A DNA stretch of 64,000 nucleotides from contig OX388351.1 of NCBI GenBank assembly GCA_947579665.1, positions 61,946,939 to 62,010,938 on the forward strand, written 5' to 3'. Of this stretch, positions 43,554 through 56,062 are shown in pieces. Under the pieces are notes generated by a model. The model did not search any database and had not been told where the DNA came from. It saw nothing but the letters and a program-made list of their open reading frames with translations. The position numbers and the translations under genes are program-made. Position 1 is the first letter of the stretch; each line of letters begins with the position of its first letter. Origin of the DNA: Sympetrum striolatum (lineage: Eukaryota > Arthropoda > Insecta > Odonata > Libellulidae).

Positions 43554-46500
43554 AAAATTAATATATAAATTATAGAGATGGGTGAATAATCGTAGCAAAT
43601 TAAGGATAACATATAAAACCCAAGGATGGGGAAAAATCCATAAAAAATTATGAAATTAAATTAGAGCAGGAAAAAAAATAGCCAAACACGATATGAAATG
43701 AACTACTAAAGAGCCATATATTACCAAGCAACAACTTAACAGACAACTAGATCTATTACCAATAAACTAGCTGTACACGTACCTGCTTATATCTGATAAT
43801 TACTACTGTAATAAATACAATGATAAGGTTGCAACAAATAAGGCATGATGGAATGAAGGAGTGTCAATTAGATGGGCTCAAATAGGAGTGGTATGATACA
43901 ATAGGTATAACAAAACAAGGCTTTAAGTAGTCATACCAATGATTTTTAATGATCTACCATATGATTTACATTTTATAAATATATGTCCAAACTATAAAAA
44001 GAAATAAATATTTATTTAATACAGAAATACATGAATGAATAATAAGGTTATTAGGCAATTGTGTACCTTTGTTAGCTGTGAATTACTTACTATAAGATTT
44101 GTGTACATTGTTTGCAATAACTTTCACCTCATATAGTAGCACCATCGATCCGTCAACTTCTCCATCTTTATTCTTGACGGCATTCATCTCGAGCAAACAA
44201 AGTCAAATCTTCAACTTGCTCCAGACGTAGACTCCGATCAATGTATCAATTCTGTCAGAAGCAGGAAATTTTCGCCTTCAGATCCTTTCCCTCGGTAATC
44301 TCAGACACATTCCCTTTCATTTTTCACGGCTTGTTAAACTCTCAGTCATCAATACGGGTAGTTGGGAAACCATGTTATGGCTGATAATCTTGTTCAGAAT
44401 TGAGAAAGTAACAGCTACATCTTATCTCACACCGAAGTCCGATACTATGAACAATTATCATCTCGTGTATTTTTTTTTGAATTTTCTTCAAATCCGTAAA
44501 GGCAAAATTTGAATTTTTCCCATCTTCTTTACTAAATTATTTAAAGCAAAAAGTAAAATGGGTTCACTAATTCACGGTATCTAAGATTTTTAGATTTAAA
44601 AAAGCATAATCTAGTTTAAAATTTCTGATTATAATTTTTATATGGTAATATTTTCACAAAAAAGCTCTCTAGACTAAATTCTGCTACTGAATTGTTATTA
44701 AAATAAAGTATTATAATAGTAGTAAAATAAATACGCTAATTAATTCAAGGAAAAATTTGTTCGTGGCCAGTAACTACGAACCGCATTCCTTTCGAATCTA
44801 CGTAAAATGTAATGAACCTGTAATTGTAATTAAAATTTTTCACCCCGAGCTTGATTTATGCTCATTTATCTTTAAAAGAGTGGTAGTTTATTTAATAACT
44901 GGGTTCTAGACCCTCCTTGCTCTTTTCCCTATATTGTTCTTATCTCCATAATGATTAAATATATAAAATTAACTCCGTTCAAGCTCCTTCTACCATACTA
45001 ACACTGTTTACAGAGAATAGAGACTGTTACTCACATAGTCAACTACTCCGTCACTTCACTATGATTGAATATTTCAACTAACACAAATGTAAAAAATAAA
45101 ATATTAATTTGTAGTTTGATTATTTATTTGTTTCCCAACAATATTCTAATGGCTCCAAATTTGCTCACTCAAACTTTAGAGCGTAAATTTTTACTATCAT
45201 TCAAGCAAATACTTTTTTTGTATTGCATACCATTGAGTTTTATAAATGCACTCTCAGCAAAAGCATTACAGAGAACTTAAATATATTAAATATTTCAATC
45301 GAAACACTTTTCGCCTCACGATATATTTCCTACATCACGTAGGCCGTTAGTATTTCCATTTTATCGCTATCAGCTGCACTGTAAATAAAATTTTTTTTCT
45401 GCTTATTGATTAAAATCTTGCACTTCGATATGATGGGACTTGATAGCCCGATTTTGAATACCGGTCGACGCTAATGGACACGCAAAGAATATCAATATCG
45501 CTCGCATTCAGCTATTTCAGCATAAAATAAAGTCATTTACACTTTTATCGCGGCCAATCCCAATGATAATTAAGCTTCCCTCGAGTTTTTTTAGTAAATA
45601 TGCCAGAGTGCTTCAACGCCAACGAAATAAAATCACGATGGAACTGTTGATACATTCGGGCGCTTTAATTTAAAGGGTTAATTACCTATCATGACTACCC
45701 ATGAAAAATCTTTAATTTTATTCAGGTCCGCCGCAATTATAATTAATAACTTGATCTATCTTTCTCCCACAGAGGGCTAATTAGTGGCGATAGTTTAGAT
45801 AAAGATGATGGATGGTTCCTCAGATATACTCGGTCTTTCATTGCCGTAATCTCTTAATTATACCCATATCAGATGTACTTCGAGAGTGAATTACGAGCGG
45901 GAAAAGTGTTTTTGCAATCACGGATCGAAATCTTAAGAGCATTTATGATCTGATTAAGTCGTTAAAACCATTATGAATTCGCGATTTGAGAAGGAGAATT
46001 ACATGAGATATTTTTGAGCTACCAAGTTTACAACCCATCAGTAAAATTGAAATATGATGGTTACATTGATGCTTTTTATTCTCTTCAGTAGCATTTATGT
46101 CGAAATAAAGAATATATTACGAGTAAATATTTTTTTTTCTATTTCGGCGATCGATTTAAACTAATCCTTTTTTAAGGATTTATATTTAGATTCATCACTG
46201 TGGACGATTCATTGACGTTTGTCAATGATATTATGATCTAATTACAACGCAAACTACACTATAACCTCCATCTTGTAGCCTCATTGATTGCACTTTCCTG
46301 AAAGTTCCCGAAAATCTTTTGATAATTTTAAAGAAAAAATAATCTGTCTCAATCTACCCTAAAATGGGCACCTCCATACTATTATACAGAATATTTAAGC
46401 AGAAAATTATGAGTTATCATTAAATAATGAGCTTCGATTAATTATTATTAAACTCAAACGCCAACGAGGTGCATCGTCTACGACACTCGAGGTCTTTACA

Positions 46501-46757
46501 GGAACTAATTGAGCTAATCAAGGGTTAGAATCTTGAAACCTCTGATCTAAGACTTTCATAAATCATCCATCCACAAATACATCTCAACTGTTGCGAATCA
46601 ATTAAGGACCTCGCGATTCATCAGTTTCCCATCTGTTGGAATATATTTAGGGAATGAATAAAAGTGGTGAGATCCCTCCAATTAAGAACAAAAATTATGA
46701 TTTATAGCCATGCGTTAAAACATAGAAGTCCTAGAGGATTAAAATACTTTTACGGAA
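43554..46757. other. Non-coding spacer, no feature recognised
   Basis: About 3.2 kb, AT-rich, with small GC-moderate shoulders near 44200 and 45450. No supported feature. Confidence 0.45.
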
Positions 46758-46912
46758 ACGTGTAATAGTTGAAATCTAGATGTTGTGTTTCACCTCCTGG
46801 AAAGCCATTGAAGTAATAAAGAAATAAAACTTGTAAATTTTCCACACTATTTCCACAAAATAGTGAGGAAAATTTACAAGTTTTATTTCTTCATTACTAC
46901 GTGTAATAGTTG
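46758..46912 (+). mobile_element. Head-hairpin element with 14-bp direct repeats (E3)
   Basis: acgtgtaatagttg is repeated exactly at 46758-46771 and 46899-46912. A 40-base head (46772-46811) ends ctcctggaaagccattga, comparable to the TGGAAATCCATC head of E1 and E2. Then come 32-base arms at 46812-46843 and 46867-46898 with a single mismatch. The loop forms its own 8-bp stem (cactattt/aaatagtg). The right arm ends exactly at the right direct repeat. Arm sequence aaacttgtaaattttccaca resembles the TTGTACTTTTTCCACA of E1 and E2. This is the cleanest example of the structure. Confidence 0.75.
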
Positions 46913-47259
46913 CTATTTTCTTTTCAATCGTCCCAGGGATCTTAAAAACACTACCCCCCATTCCATTTCATCTTGGATGTAAAATACGTAGACCTTAAAC
47001 ACATAGTTCTTTAGCAGCGATGGAATCCTTAAGATCTTATCCTTCACCGCTAAAAACGTTTGAACACGATTAATCTTTCGCCAACTTTTGAATTTACCAT
47101 TAGAATGTTCAGTTGACTTCCGATTCTTACACTTGCGCATTTCCTCTCGGATTTGTTTCGCGGAGCGAGCTAAAAAAGTTATCGACGAAATTAATTCATC
47201 ATTCTCCTTTAAGGGCGCTGACAAAAGGCGATCTTGCTCTAGAAGTTTTATATTTATCA
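46913..47259. other. Non-coding, no feature recognised
   Basis: A 115-codon minus-strand frame (46913-47260) has Lys/Glu/Leu-rich translation but no recognisable domain. It abuts the E3 insertion and is treated as chance. Confidence 0.35.
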
Positions 47260-47680
47260 CATCGTCCGCCTTTTAGGTGAGCCTACGGCAAAGGGGCGGC
47301 AGCCGGTCTTGTAAGTGTTTGTTGGAATAGCGGGAGGACCTAGGGGTGGAATAAGGGGACGGATAAGGGTCGGGGGAGGATAACGGGTTTCCATCACCCT
47401 ATCCCTTTCTGGGGGCCCTTGTTCGGTCTCGTTAATATTCAGCATCCCTTTCCCGATGGGTCCAGATAATAGATGAGCCCACTCCTTCCCTATCTCGGCT
47501 CCATCAACACATTTCTTTCGCAAAGGGTCCGAGGACAAGGGCGGTAAGTCGAAGAAAATGAATATCTGGGAAGGCCTTCCCTTTGCCGTTAAAGGGACTT
47601 TTTACTCGGACAACGGGGAACCCGATCTGGTTGCGATAGCGCCCTCTGGTTTCTTGGAGCGGAGTAAAAACATCGTCCAA
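47260..47680. other. GC-rich island
   Basis: Among the GC-richest parts of the window (aaggggcggcagccggtctt near 47290, gcgccctctggtttcttgg near 47640). The 93-codon minus-strand frame is Pro/Arg-rich and unrecognised. A CTCF-like GCGCCCTCTGG word at 47639-47649 is noted, but one word is weak evidence. Confidence 0.35.
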
Positions 47681-47984
47681 GAAATGACCGTGTTATCACT
47701 AAAGCCTGTTTGAGTACGCTGAGAACTGCGTCGATTGTTTAGGCTTAGCAAGGAGGTATCGAAAAATTCACGAAGGTGGTCACTTTGAGGACTTTCAACT
47801 AAGTGAGGAATAGTAAAAGATATCTTTTTTGTTTTAAAACTATTTAATTTGGTAAATCGTCGTCAACGAGCTATCGAGTACGAATAAACCACATGAACTA
47901 GCAGGCCATATATAGCCTCTGACATATGCTTGTTCATGATTAGAAATCATATCATAAGCATCTTACATATGGCGAAATTATTAG
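47681..47984. other. Non-coding, no feature recognised
   Basis: AT-rich spacer before the LINE fragment. Confidence 0.35.
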
Positions 47985-48430
47985 ATTAGAAGAGTCTAGA
48001 GGTCAGTAGAATCGAAAAGAGGTTATCGGCACTCTTTAAGGCGTTTGTGGGAATTCCTGCGAATAAGGATACACCCGATAGAATTAAGGAGGCAGATTAC
48101 TCGAATAGGCATGATCACAAATACAAAGTGAGATGTGCAAGGTAAAAAAAAGAAAATCAAAATACTCTTCTTGTCTTAATACAATTATCGAGGAATGGTC
48201 TTCCCGCAGAAGTCTGTCAACCTTTCCAAAAATATTTTAAGGGATTCGTACAGTGTAATGAGAAAAATAAATATCTTAAACGAATCAATCTAAAGAACAC
48301 GAATTGTGAAACAAGTAGGGTACCAGGTAGGGTGCTGGTAAATTGTTAAAGTTGTTGAATGTTTTTAAAATAACGTCACCTGACCAAGTGTATAGCAGTG
48401 ACATGATAATATAATATAAATAATAAGAGT
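47985..48430 (+). pseudogene. CR1/Jockey-type LINE, reverse transcriptase C-terminus and 3' end
   Basis: From about 48007 the + strand encodes VSRIEKRLSALFKAFVGIPA, continuing to RHDHKYKVRCAR. After a frameshift in the A-run near 48145, the blocks IIEEW and, in the next frame, NGLPAEV follow. This is the C-terminal signature of CR1/L2/Jockey-group ORF2 proteins (R-L...LF-K...NG-IP, then HxxKY-V, then WN-LP-EV). The rest, to about 48430, is 3' UTR ending in a gataatataatataaataat tail. It is 5'-truncated and frameshifted, so dead. The 3' UTR does not clearly match family A or B. Confidence 0.75.
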
Positions 48431-50363
48431 CAAATAAAAGAAATAAATCTCAATTTATACATCGCGTTATTTTTCTATCGTTAGTTGCGAAACGAGCGTA
48501 CAAAATTGTTAGCTATGGCCACTGCTTTCTCAAGAGGAAACGATTCTATGAATACATTCTATTAAACCGATAACTTACGCCACTAAAATGCCTAAAACCT
48601 CGTCTTTAAGAAGTAGCTCAATCATGGCAGTATACAATTTCTGAGGAAAATTGGGAGCGTTTTCTAACACATAGGTGAGGAACCCGCGGCCTGAAATCAG
48701 CATGAGGTCTTTTTTTCTTACATTGCAACATATTTGCCATACTCCCAAACACTGAGATGTTTCAACAGTCGCGAGAGGTAGGTAAAAACAGTATGGACAA
48801 GAATTTAGTAAATGTAAAAGTGTTCCGGAGGCTTTTACGTCGATAACTTATTCGCTAAATTCCCATCAGAAAAACGGCATATATTTTTCATTCGCCCCAG
48901 AACATGGTTTTAAGTCAAAATTTTTATTCGTCATTCATACCAACAGATTTCCTTTGCAAGAAAATAAATGAAGCATGTACTATTTTCCACCGAGCTAATT
49001 TAAGAAATTTAGACGAGTGCCTTTGTTTGATAGATAGAGTTTGAATTCTTGGGTAGGAAGTCTCCCTCATGACCTGACTCCAAAATATGTTTCGAAAAGT
49101 GTGAAGCATCTGAATTATTTAAAAAGCATCTAAAATGTTCTTTTCCCCTAATGTTAAAATTACGCCAGCTTTGTCCGACACATACCCCATCATTCTAGAG
49201 ATTAAAGTTTGTGCACGCCTGGCATTTTTAAAGAACCTTTTTTATCTTTATTATTACAAAGAGGCTTTTTTTATTTAAGGGGCTTTTGAAGGCGGGTCTA
49301 AAAGATTTCTTCGGGAAAAAAAAGGTAATTTTAACGGACAGATTATTGATTAAGGTCATTTTAAACCACTTAGGTTTAGGATTAACATGCAAGGGGGTTT
49401 GATAAATTCTCTCCATGGCGAGTGATCTCCTTTGATTTGAGCCTTCTTGATGGATAATTGTATCTAAAAAATACTGCCGTTACCGCATAGCAAAGTTGCT
49501 TCAAGAATTTCGTAACACCCAGTTCAGCCTAACACGTGAACACGATTGAATTTATTCATCCGCATGCTTCTTCCGCTTTCTCTCGTCTATTCGATCCTTT
49601 CAACCTTTTATCCCAACCTAATCCTTCCTTTCCCTGTTTTTCCGATCACTCCCTCTTCCCATTTCCCATATCCTTTCACTCCCATTTCTACTTAAACTAG
49701 ATTTGCTCGCAGTGAAGGAGCTATTTTTTAAACCTAGCTGCAAACTTTGTCAGAAGGCACAATTTAACTATTAAGGTGATAAGATATCCAAACTTCAAAT
49801 ACCTTAAATTTCACTAAATTGTTCATAGAGCAATTTTCACTCAACCAAAGCTTAGCGTAAAGTTAATTTTATGCTCTTCATTAAGGTTTTGAGGTAAATA
49901 CAATTAACTATTAGAGAAATTTGATAAAATCTTTTCTTATAACACGTAATACATAATTCTTAGTGCTAAATTAATCTCAAAGGACGTTTAAGGATTCGTT
50001 ACAACGCCGAAAGACAGTGTATTTATCTCTACATTGTCGATACATTTTTCACTAGATACCTAAACTTGAAATAATGGTAATATTTTATATTATTGTATTT
50101 TATAGAGCAAGACCTTACCTATTGAAAGAGGAAGAATGGTAATTTCTACTAGTGTGATTGACAAATCGTATTATTATCGTATATTTTGGAATCAAATATG
50201 CTTCTCATCGGCTTCAGAAGTTAAAAAAAATCAGATGTGGCTTATATTTGAGATCTAAATTGCATTACTGTTAAGATGGTATTCTATAAAAAAGTAACTT
50301 TACTTCTGCATGACTTCTAAAATTTGGGTGGTCTTGGATTTGATATTATATAGCATTTATAAG
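48431..50363. other. Non-coding spacer, no feature recognised
   Basis: AT-rich, with a C/T-rich stretch at 49560-49690 (ctttctcgtctattcgatcc). No supported feature. Confidence 0.45.
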
Positions 50364-50563
50364 GCCTTCATAAGGTATTTATTTAAGCGAGATTGAGACT
50401 GGAAAGTCTTTTCTTCCTCCTAAAGTTCCGTCAATGATATTATAAACATAAGTTGTTAGTAGGTGAATATAGACAGAGAGGAAAATATTAGAAGAAGTGG
50501 ATGCAAAAAACAAACAAACACCCACAAAGAAGGGGGTGTGAAAAACCTGAGCAAAACTTGTAA
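50364..50563 (-). repeat. Interspersed repeat family A, copy 3
   Basis: On the minus strand cacaccccttctttgtgggt, a middle unlike the other copies, then gactttccagtctcaatctc and a diverged TAAATAAAT tail. Only the two end blocks are well conserved. Confidence 0.6.
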
Positions 50564-51631
50564 TAGCACAAGCCTAAGGATTACATATAAATTACAAAAG
50601 AATTGCTTTAACGAAATTACCAAAAATAATATTAAAATCAAATCAAAACAGGAAAAATTGCAGTGATAAAGAATGAGAAAATAATAAAATTATCACAACA
50701 AAATCTCTGACGCTAGATGCAGAAATACAAGCGAATGACATTTGCTTATTTTAATTGTAACCACGTGTAATTATGTATTTAGTAAATAAATTACTTTTGG
50801 CATTTGCAAGGTATATAATATGAAAACGCGTCTCTTCTTGCCATTCCCGTAAAATCCCCCTCCAAACATTCACAGCTTCAATTACGGAAAGTTTGCCCAA
50901 GCATCATATTTACGAATAATTATGCCAGAGATTACGATTGCGGTCACATACGAGTATCGGATTCCTGTCACGGCGGCAAAAGTTGTTACAGTGCTCTTCT
51001 ATGCTTGCTCTCCGGATTATATGCCTTCGACATCCACGGGGGAAATGATTTACAGCACCACCTGACGGCGTGAAGGGAAACGCACGTAAGTCTTCATTTA
51101 AAGCGGCCATTAATCTCTATAATTCGAAATAACATTCGAACTCGGCAGATTTGCGAAACTGCGAATTCCGCCGCACCATTGCGAAATTAAAGATCTCATC
51201 CTGTAAAGAAAGTTAATCGTGACTGTTCTGATGAAAATGGAAATTTTCAAATATTACCTTAATTTTAAACGCCGCTTCATCGGTATTTATTAGCGTTTTG
51301 ACGATTTTATAGCAGAAATTTTAATTCCAAAACTCGCTGAGATAGTTGTCGTCCATGATTTAATCCTATTTAATTCAAATGTATTTATCGCCTAGTTAGG
51401 GAGAACTGGCATGAGATTCTGAATATGATTTGACGAAAGAAATTATCGTAAGATGATCTTCGTATTTAATAATTAAAAACAGTTGAACAAGGACGGGACG
51501 GATGACAAGAATATTGTGAGAATAATGAAAACAAATATGGTCAATTTGCGATAACATTTATGCAATGATAAATTGTATTATTATCACAGCCGATTATGGC
51601 CAATTAACCGATTAATTGCGCAAAATGCTGA
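50564..51631. other. Spacer with a GC-richer block at 50880-51090
   Basis: GC-moderate block containing gtcacggcggcaaaagttg near 50967; the rest is AT-rich. A TATCACAGCC word at 51582-51591 equals the miR-2 family seed but no pairing arm is present. No gene supported. Confidence 0.4.
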
Positions 51632-51790
51632 ATTTATTTATTTATTCTCAAAAAGTACAAATAGGCACCAGGCCAGGTGGTAGTCATATCGTAGGGGGAG
51701 AAATTATATAATCTGCCTGGTATTCACCCTTGTTGGGAGGAAAACCCCCCAAAACCTTCCGAAGGGAGCATTTAATACATATAATCATAA
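51632..51790 (-). repeat. LINE 3'-terminal fragment, family B, copy 2
   Basis: On the minus strand aaggttttggggggttttcc, tcccaacaagggtgaatacc, aggcagatta, then accacctggcctggtgccta and a TAAATAAATAAAT tail. The same blocks in the same order make up the 3' UTR of the LINE at 58244-59110. Only the UTR is retained. Confidence 0.7.
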
Positions 51791-52930
51791 AATTTTTAAA
51801 AATCTTTCAAAATTTGCAATAATCATACAAGATTTCAAAATTTACCACAATTTTACTATATAAAAACAACAAAATCAAGTGACCCTTTCAATTTTATTCG
51901 TGAATACATTGTAGGAAGAGGGAATTCTTGGGCAATGAAGGCTTAATATAAAAATAATGTAAGGATGCGTGACACATAAACCTCTGTCATCAAACTAAAT
52001 TAACATTTTAGCGTTTCCATGACTTAATCAAACATGCTCCCACTCCCTACACTAAAATTTGCACGACTTCATTCCGAAATCTTATAATTAGCAAGTTTTT
52101 GAGTACCCGTCAATTCCCTCCATGGATGCTTAAAAAAACTTACGAGCTTTAGAGAGGAAAGCCATGCATTTTGAAGTAATAAATTAAATTTGAAAAAATC
52201 TATTCATCAGTATTGATTGAAAATTACTTATTAATATAGTTCATTCTTCGAAGGCTTTGATGCTTTACGCACCAAAATATACTTTTTCCCAAAAATGTAT
52301 TCCTGAGTGCACACCCTTATGTGCTATGAATCTTTAACCCTTTCCTTGAAATACTTATTATTACTTTTGAAATCACGACATAGTCTCAGGATTGAAACTA
52401 TTTCATGTGATGGTAATTTTTCATAAAAAAATATTCCATTATAAAAAGCTATCTTGAAGGCGTTTCGTAAAGGAGAGCAAGGGCAACTACATACGTTAGG
52501 TTGACGCTGTGTAGGAGTGCTAGCGATAGTTTCGGCTAACAATAATTCAATGTTAATTTCCGAAATGTCCTTCTCCCAAATTGTAGGAAGAGGCTACAAT
52601 ATCTTATAGATAGGAGTAATTGAAATATAAATTTTTCTCGATGACAATAAATTTTATTTTCCCTCAGAAATATTAAAAATCACTAAAAGCAATGCTCTTC
52701 CAATAAATTAAAAGATTAAAAACACGCGATAATTTAATTTCGTGAAAGAGTATTAGTATTCGGTTTTTATATGATTTCTGGTGAGAAATAAAAATTATTT
52801 GCTGTTGAAATGGAATTCCATCACCTTAACCTCATTGAGTTAAAATAGTCTCTATTACGTCCCATAAGCTAATGAAAAATAGCTCATTTCACAATATCTG
52901 GTGGAAGGAATATCTATTTACCTTTAAGCG
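51791..52930. other. Non-coding spacer, no feature recognised
   Basis: AT-rich DNA, no supported feature. Confidence 0.4.
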
Positions 52931-52931
52931 G

Positions 52932-52962
52932 TATATAAGTAGCTCAGTTAACTCAACTCAGT
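52932..52962 (+). promoter_or_regulatory. Candidate TATA + initiator core promoter
   Basis: TATATAAG (52932-52939) stands 28 bases upstream of the A in TCAGT (52958-52962), the arthropod initiator consensus. That is about the spacing used in insect TATA promoters. A second TCAGT lies at 52943-52947. No DPE-like element and no open frame follows within the next kilobase, so if real it would drive a non-coding first exon or an unannotated short transcript. The words are short and may co-occur by chance. Confidence 0.35.
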
Positions 52963-55900
52963 TGACTACATTCTAACACTGGTGTGTTGTATAGAAAGGG
53001 AGAGAGGGAGAAGAAAGACAAGGAAGGAAATAGAGAGACTTTGGAATGAAAGAGGTGGATGACTAGCGGGATAGGCAATTAGAAGGGAGAATATGCGCCA
53101 TTTATGTCACTATGTGGAGCTCAAATCACTCGCAGATAAGCCAATGAATAGAAGGAATCCTTTTCGGAATGATTGAGAAGTCGTGAATGAGCACAGGAAT
53201 ACTTCGTGAAGCTATGCTCAATAATGCACAGAAAAGCGGCCATAAAGAACCAAGTTAAATCCTGGAAGAAAAGGAATTTTACGCCAACCTTCAATGGCCT
53301 ATGTGAAGTCAGAGAGAATTAGATTAAGAAAAGGCTTTCTGTACGTTTCAGTTTTTCCAGGACTGACCATGTTTGAACGTCTGGTGAAGTCAAATTTTTC
53401 GTTTTGTCTCCGTTTAAAAAGAAAACACTCCAAGTGAAAGAAGTCGAAAGACAGAAACCTTTAATTTAGGATTCCGAGAGAGAATTCTTTCCCACAAACT
53501 TTTAGTGATTTCTCACGTAAACGTATTCATCAAAGGCTGGTCAGGATATAGAGAAATGATTCATTAATACCCAAAAGTACCCATACCCATTAGCCCAATT
53601 ACTAAAGAGTTAATTCTGAGAAAATTTCCTTGATATATTAACTAAACTGCTAAAAATTCTAAAGCATAGTATCCAGCGCTGTATATATAATGATTTTTGG
53701 TTACATTTGTTTGAGAAAACTTCAAATATGACAGAAACGTAGTCAAAATGATGAGACTAGTTTATAAGGGCCGTGGTTACAATTTTCAACGTCTTGATCA
53801 ACCTAGGCCTATACATTGTATCCCACATTCACTGCTAGATTTAGCATCGAAATTCTTTAGAGTGAAGAAATAATGGGAGATTTCTTGTCGAAAACTCCGA
53901 TTGAAAATCTCACCTCACCATCTTGTCATATAGAGCCATTTTAGCGTCCCATTTGACAAGGTAAAAATACCCGGGAGCTGTCCCTTCGCTTTCCTCTGCT
54001 GCTCAGCTACACAACTAGAACAACATACACTGGTTCCTCCACCCTTTAACACTCGTTTGGAGACATCCGTCGCTAGAATTATTTGCCAAAAAATAGTTAA
54101 TTTTAGGAACTACCCAATGTTCCTCGGAAAAATAAATGCCAGCTGACAATCACAAACGGTTACATAAAGAATTTGTGAGCCGTGCAAATGAAAAATTCTT
54201 AGACGGAGATATTTTCTTCCATCCCGTTTAATTCCACTGATGACCTTGTCGAGGTTAGGCGACTGTCAGTGGCGTAAATAGCCACGCTGTGACAGCATGG
54301 CATGTCAGAAGTAGGGCAAAGTTTCCTCACACGCCGCCAAATAGGGCCCCGCTCATTCACCAATTTTGTGCGACACTCAAAATCTTATGATATAAGATAT
54401 ACATTATAAATTTCATAACTTTTCTTTAAGTTTCATGACTAATTTTCCATATTCCTTAGTTAAGCTATAGCTGCTTCTTGATTAAAATGTGCCGTCAAAA
54501 TATAAATTGTGAGCAAAACATTGTTGTAAAATATTAGTCAGAGCAACGACTACTGTTGAGAAATGTTGGTTTAACAGATTATCAGTAGCCTCCGACATCA
54601 CTTCAGTGGCAAATATGGTACCTTTGACGGAATGTATAACCCTCCCCTGTAGTCGGAGAAATACATACTCGCTGAAATAGAGCAACGACTTTTGGATAGC
54701 AAAACATAGAATAACATTATTATAGCTTACATCCACATGGAGATATTTCGGAAAAATCAAATGAATATTAATTTAAGTTCAATTCGTAACAGCGTTTATT
54801 ATAAGGACAATAAATTATATTTACTCACACCAATGCACAACCATAAATTTCAAGATACGAGTACACACAGAAATGCAGGCTAGACGTCCGAGCGTATTTC
54901 ATCGTCTGCCATGACTTGTTTACCGGTTGCGAAGGAAGCGTTGTAGCAACGAATAAATATCTATTGTCGCAAGCTTCAGTGTGACAGCCATTTACGCGGA
55001 GAGACGCTTGTGATTCTGCGTTGGATATAACGCCGTACCGTTTGTGATAATAAAGAGAGTCGCGTTTCATGTCGAACATCTTCCTTTAAGATTCCCAAAT
55101 CGAATAATAAAGAAACGTTATAACATGGCACGAGTAAGAACGCTCGTATATCATTCGTACCGGAATTTCAAAAAGGTAGCCAAAACATGTACATCGCTAC
55201 ACCGTTTTTACTACATTATTATGATAGAACCTGCAATACATATCAATTGAGAAAACCTAATTAAAAGATTAATATTTAGATAAACTTTTATACGTTAAAA
55301 GATTGGCTACACCCAAATTTAGGTAATTATGTTCTACATAGTTTAAATGAATTTATGTATAAAATAATTTGTAATAAAGTTTCTTAAAGTCCCATCATTT
55401 CAATTAAGCCATAAGCAAAATTGACACTGCATCAATAAATTCTTCATTTCCGACAAAAATTAATTACAAATCGAAAGAAAGCCGACCCTATCAAATTACA
55501 AGGGAAGTTTATGAATTATAAATGAATGTTCGCCGTCATGATTGTTCATCATAATCCACAAAAAACGCTTCTTAATTAACGGAGTAAAAATCTGGTAAAC
55601 TACTTGGATTTCACAAAATATTACTCCTTATTTGATTTTTCAGATTCAAAAAGTATTCCCTAAACAAAATCAATTTATAATATATAATTATGCAGTTTAT
55701 TACTTATATTTTTCATTAAATTTGTCTGATAAACATTGAAATCATGACGGTGGATAATTTAATAGATGAATAATTTAATAGATGAATCACCAACGTAAGT
55801 TTTCTAACCTTTTCCTCCTTCCTGTAATGTCTTTATAAATAGATTTAAATGATTCTGTAACACAATAATTTGATATTAAAAATTGTGATCAAAAGTAATC

Positions 55901-56035
55901 AATGATTGTTTAAATAATTTATTACTTGTCTTACCGTGTAAAATAATGACGTCCTAAATTTTTGTTATAAAATTGCATGACTTACTGTCTTCAGGAGGAT
56001 TGTGAGAGTTTTCCCTTCCAAATAAGGTGAAAATC
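52963..56035. other. Non-coding spacer, no feature recognised
   Basis: A purine-rich run at 52990-53040 (agaaagggagagagggagaa) follows the candidate promoter. Around 53880-54370 composition is GC-moderate, with a 10-bp hairpin gccacgctgt/acagcatggc at 54281-54301. The rest is AT-rich. Frames of up to 92 codons are unrecognised. Confidence 0.4.
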
Positions 56036-56062
56036 AGGTAGAGGCAGTTTTAGCCTACCTGG
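56036..56062. repeat. Small hairpin
   Basis: caggt-ag-aggc ... gcct-acctg: 5 + 4 bp with a bulge and a 7-base loop. Too short to interpret, and not followed by a T-run that would suggest an RNA polymerase III terminator. Confidence 0.5.

Noticed and set aside
46913..47260. 115-codon minus-strand frame beside hairpin E3
   Set aside because: No recognisable family; composition is as expected by chance, and there is no start or splice context.
47257..47538. 93-codon minus-strand frame in a GC-rich island
   Set aside because: Pro/Arg-rich compositional frame without recognisable domain or partner exon.
50224..50243. Possible third end of the TACTTTCTCC element (aaatcagatgtggc)
   Set aside because: Has one mismatch to the terminal word and no TACTTTCTCC partner follows; too short to call.
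51582..51591. TATCACAGCC, identical to the miR-2 family seed
   Set aside because: No complementary 5' arm upstream, so no precursor hairpin; a 10-mer match alone is not a microRNA.
54267..54277. CAGTGGCGTAA, resembling the start of some hAT-type elements
   Set aside because: No matching inverted end or 8-bp target duplication was found downstream.
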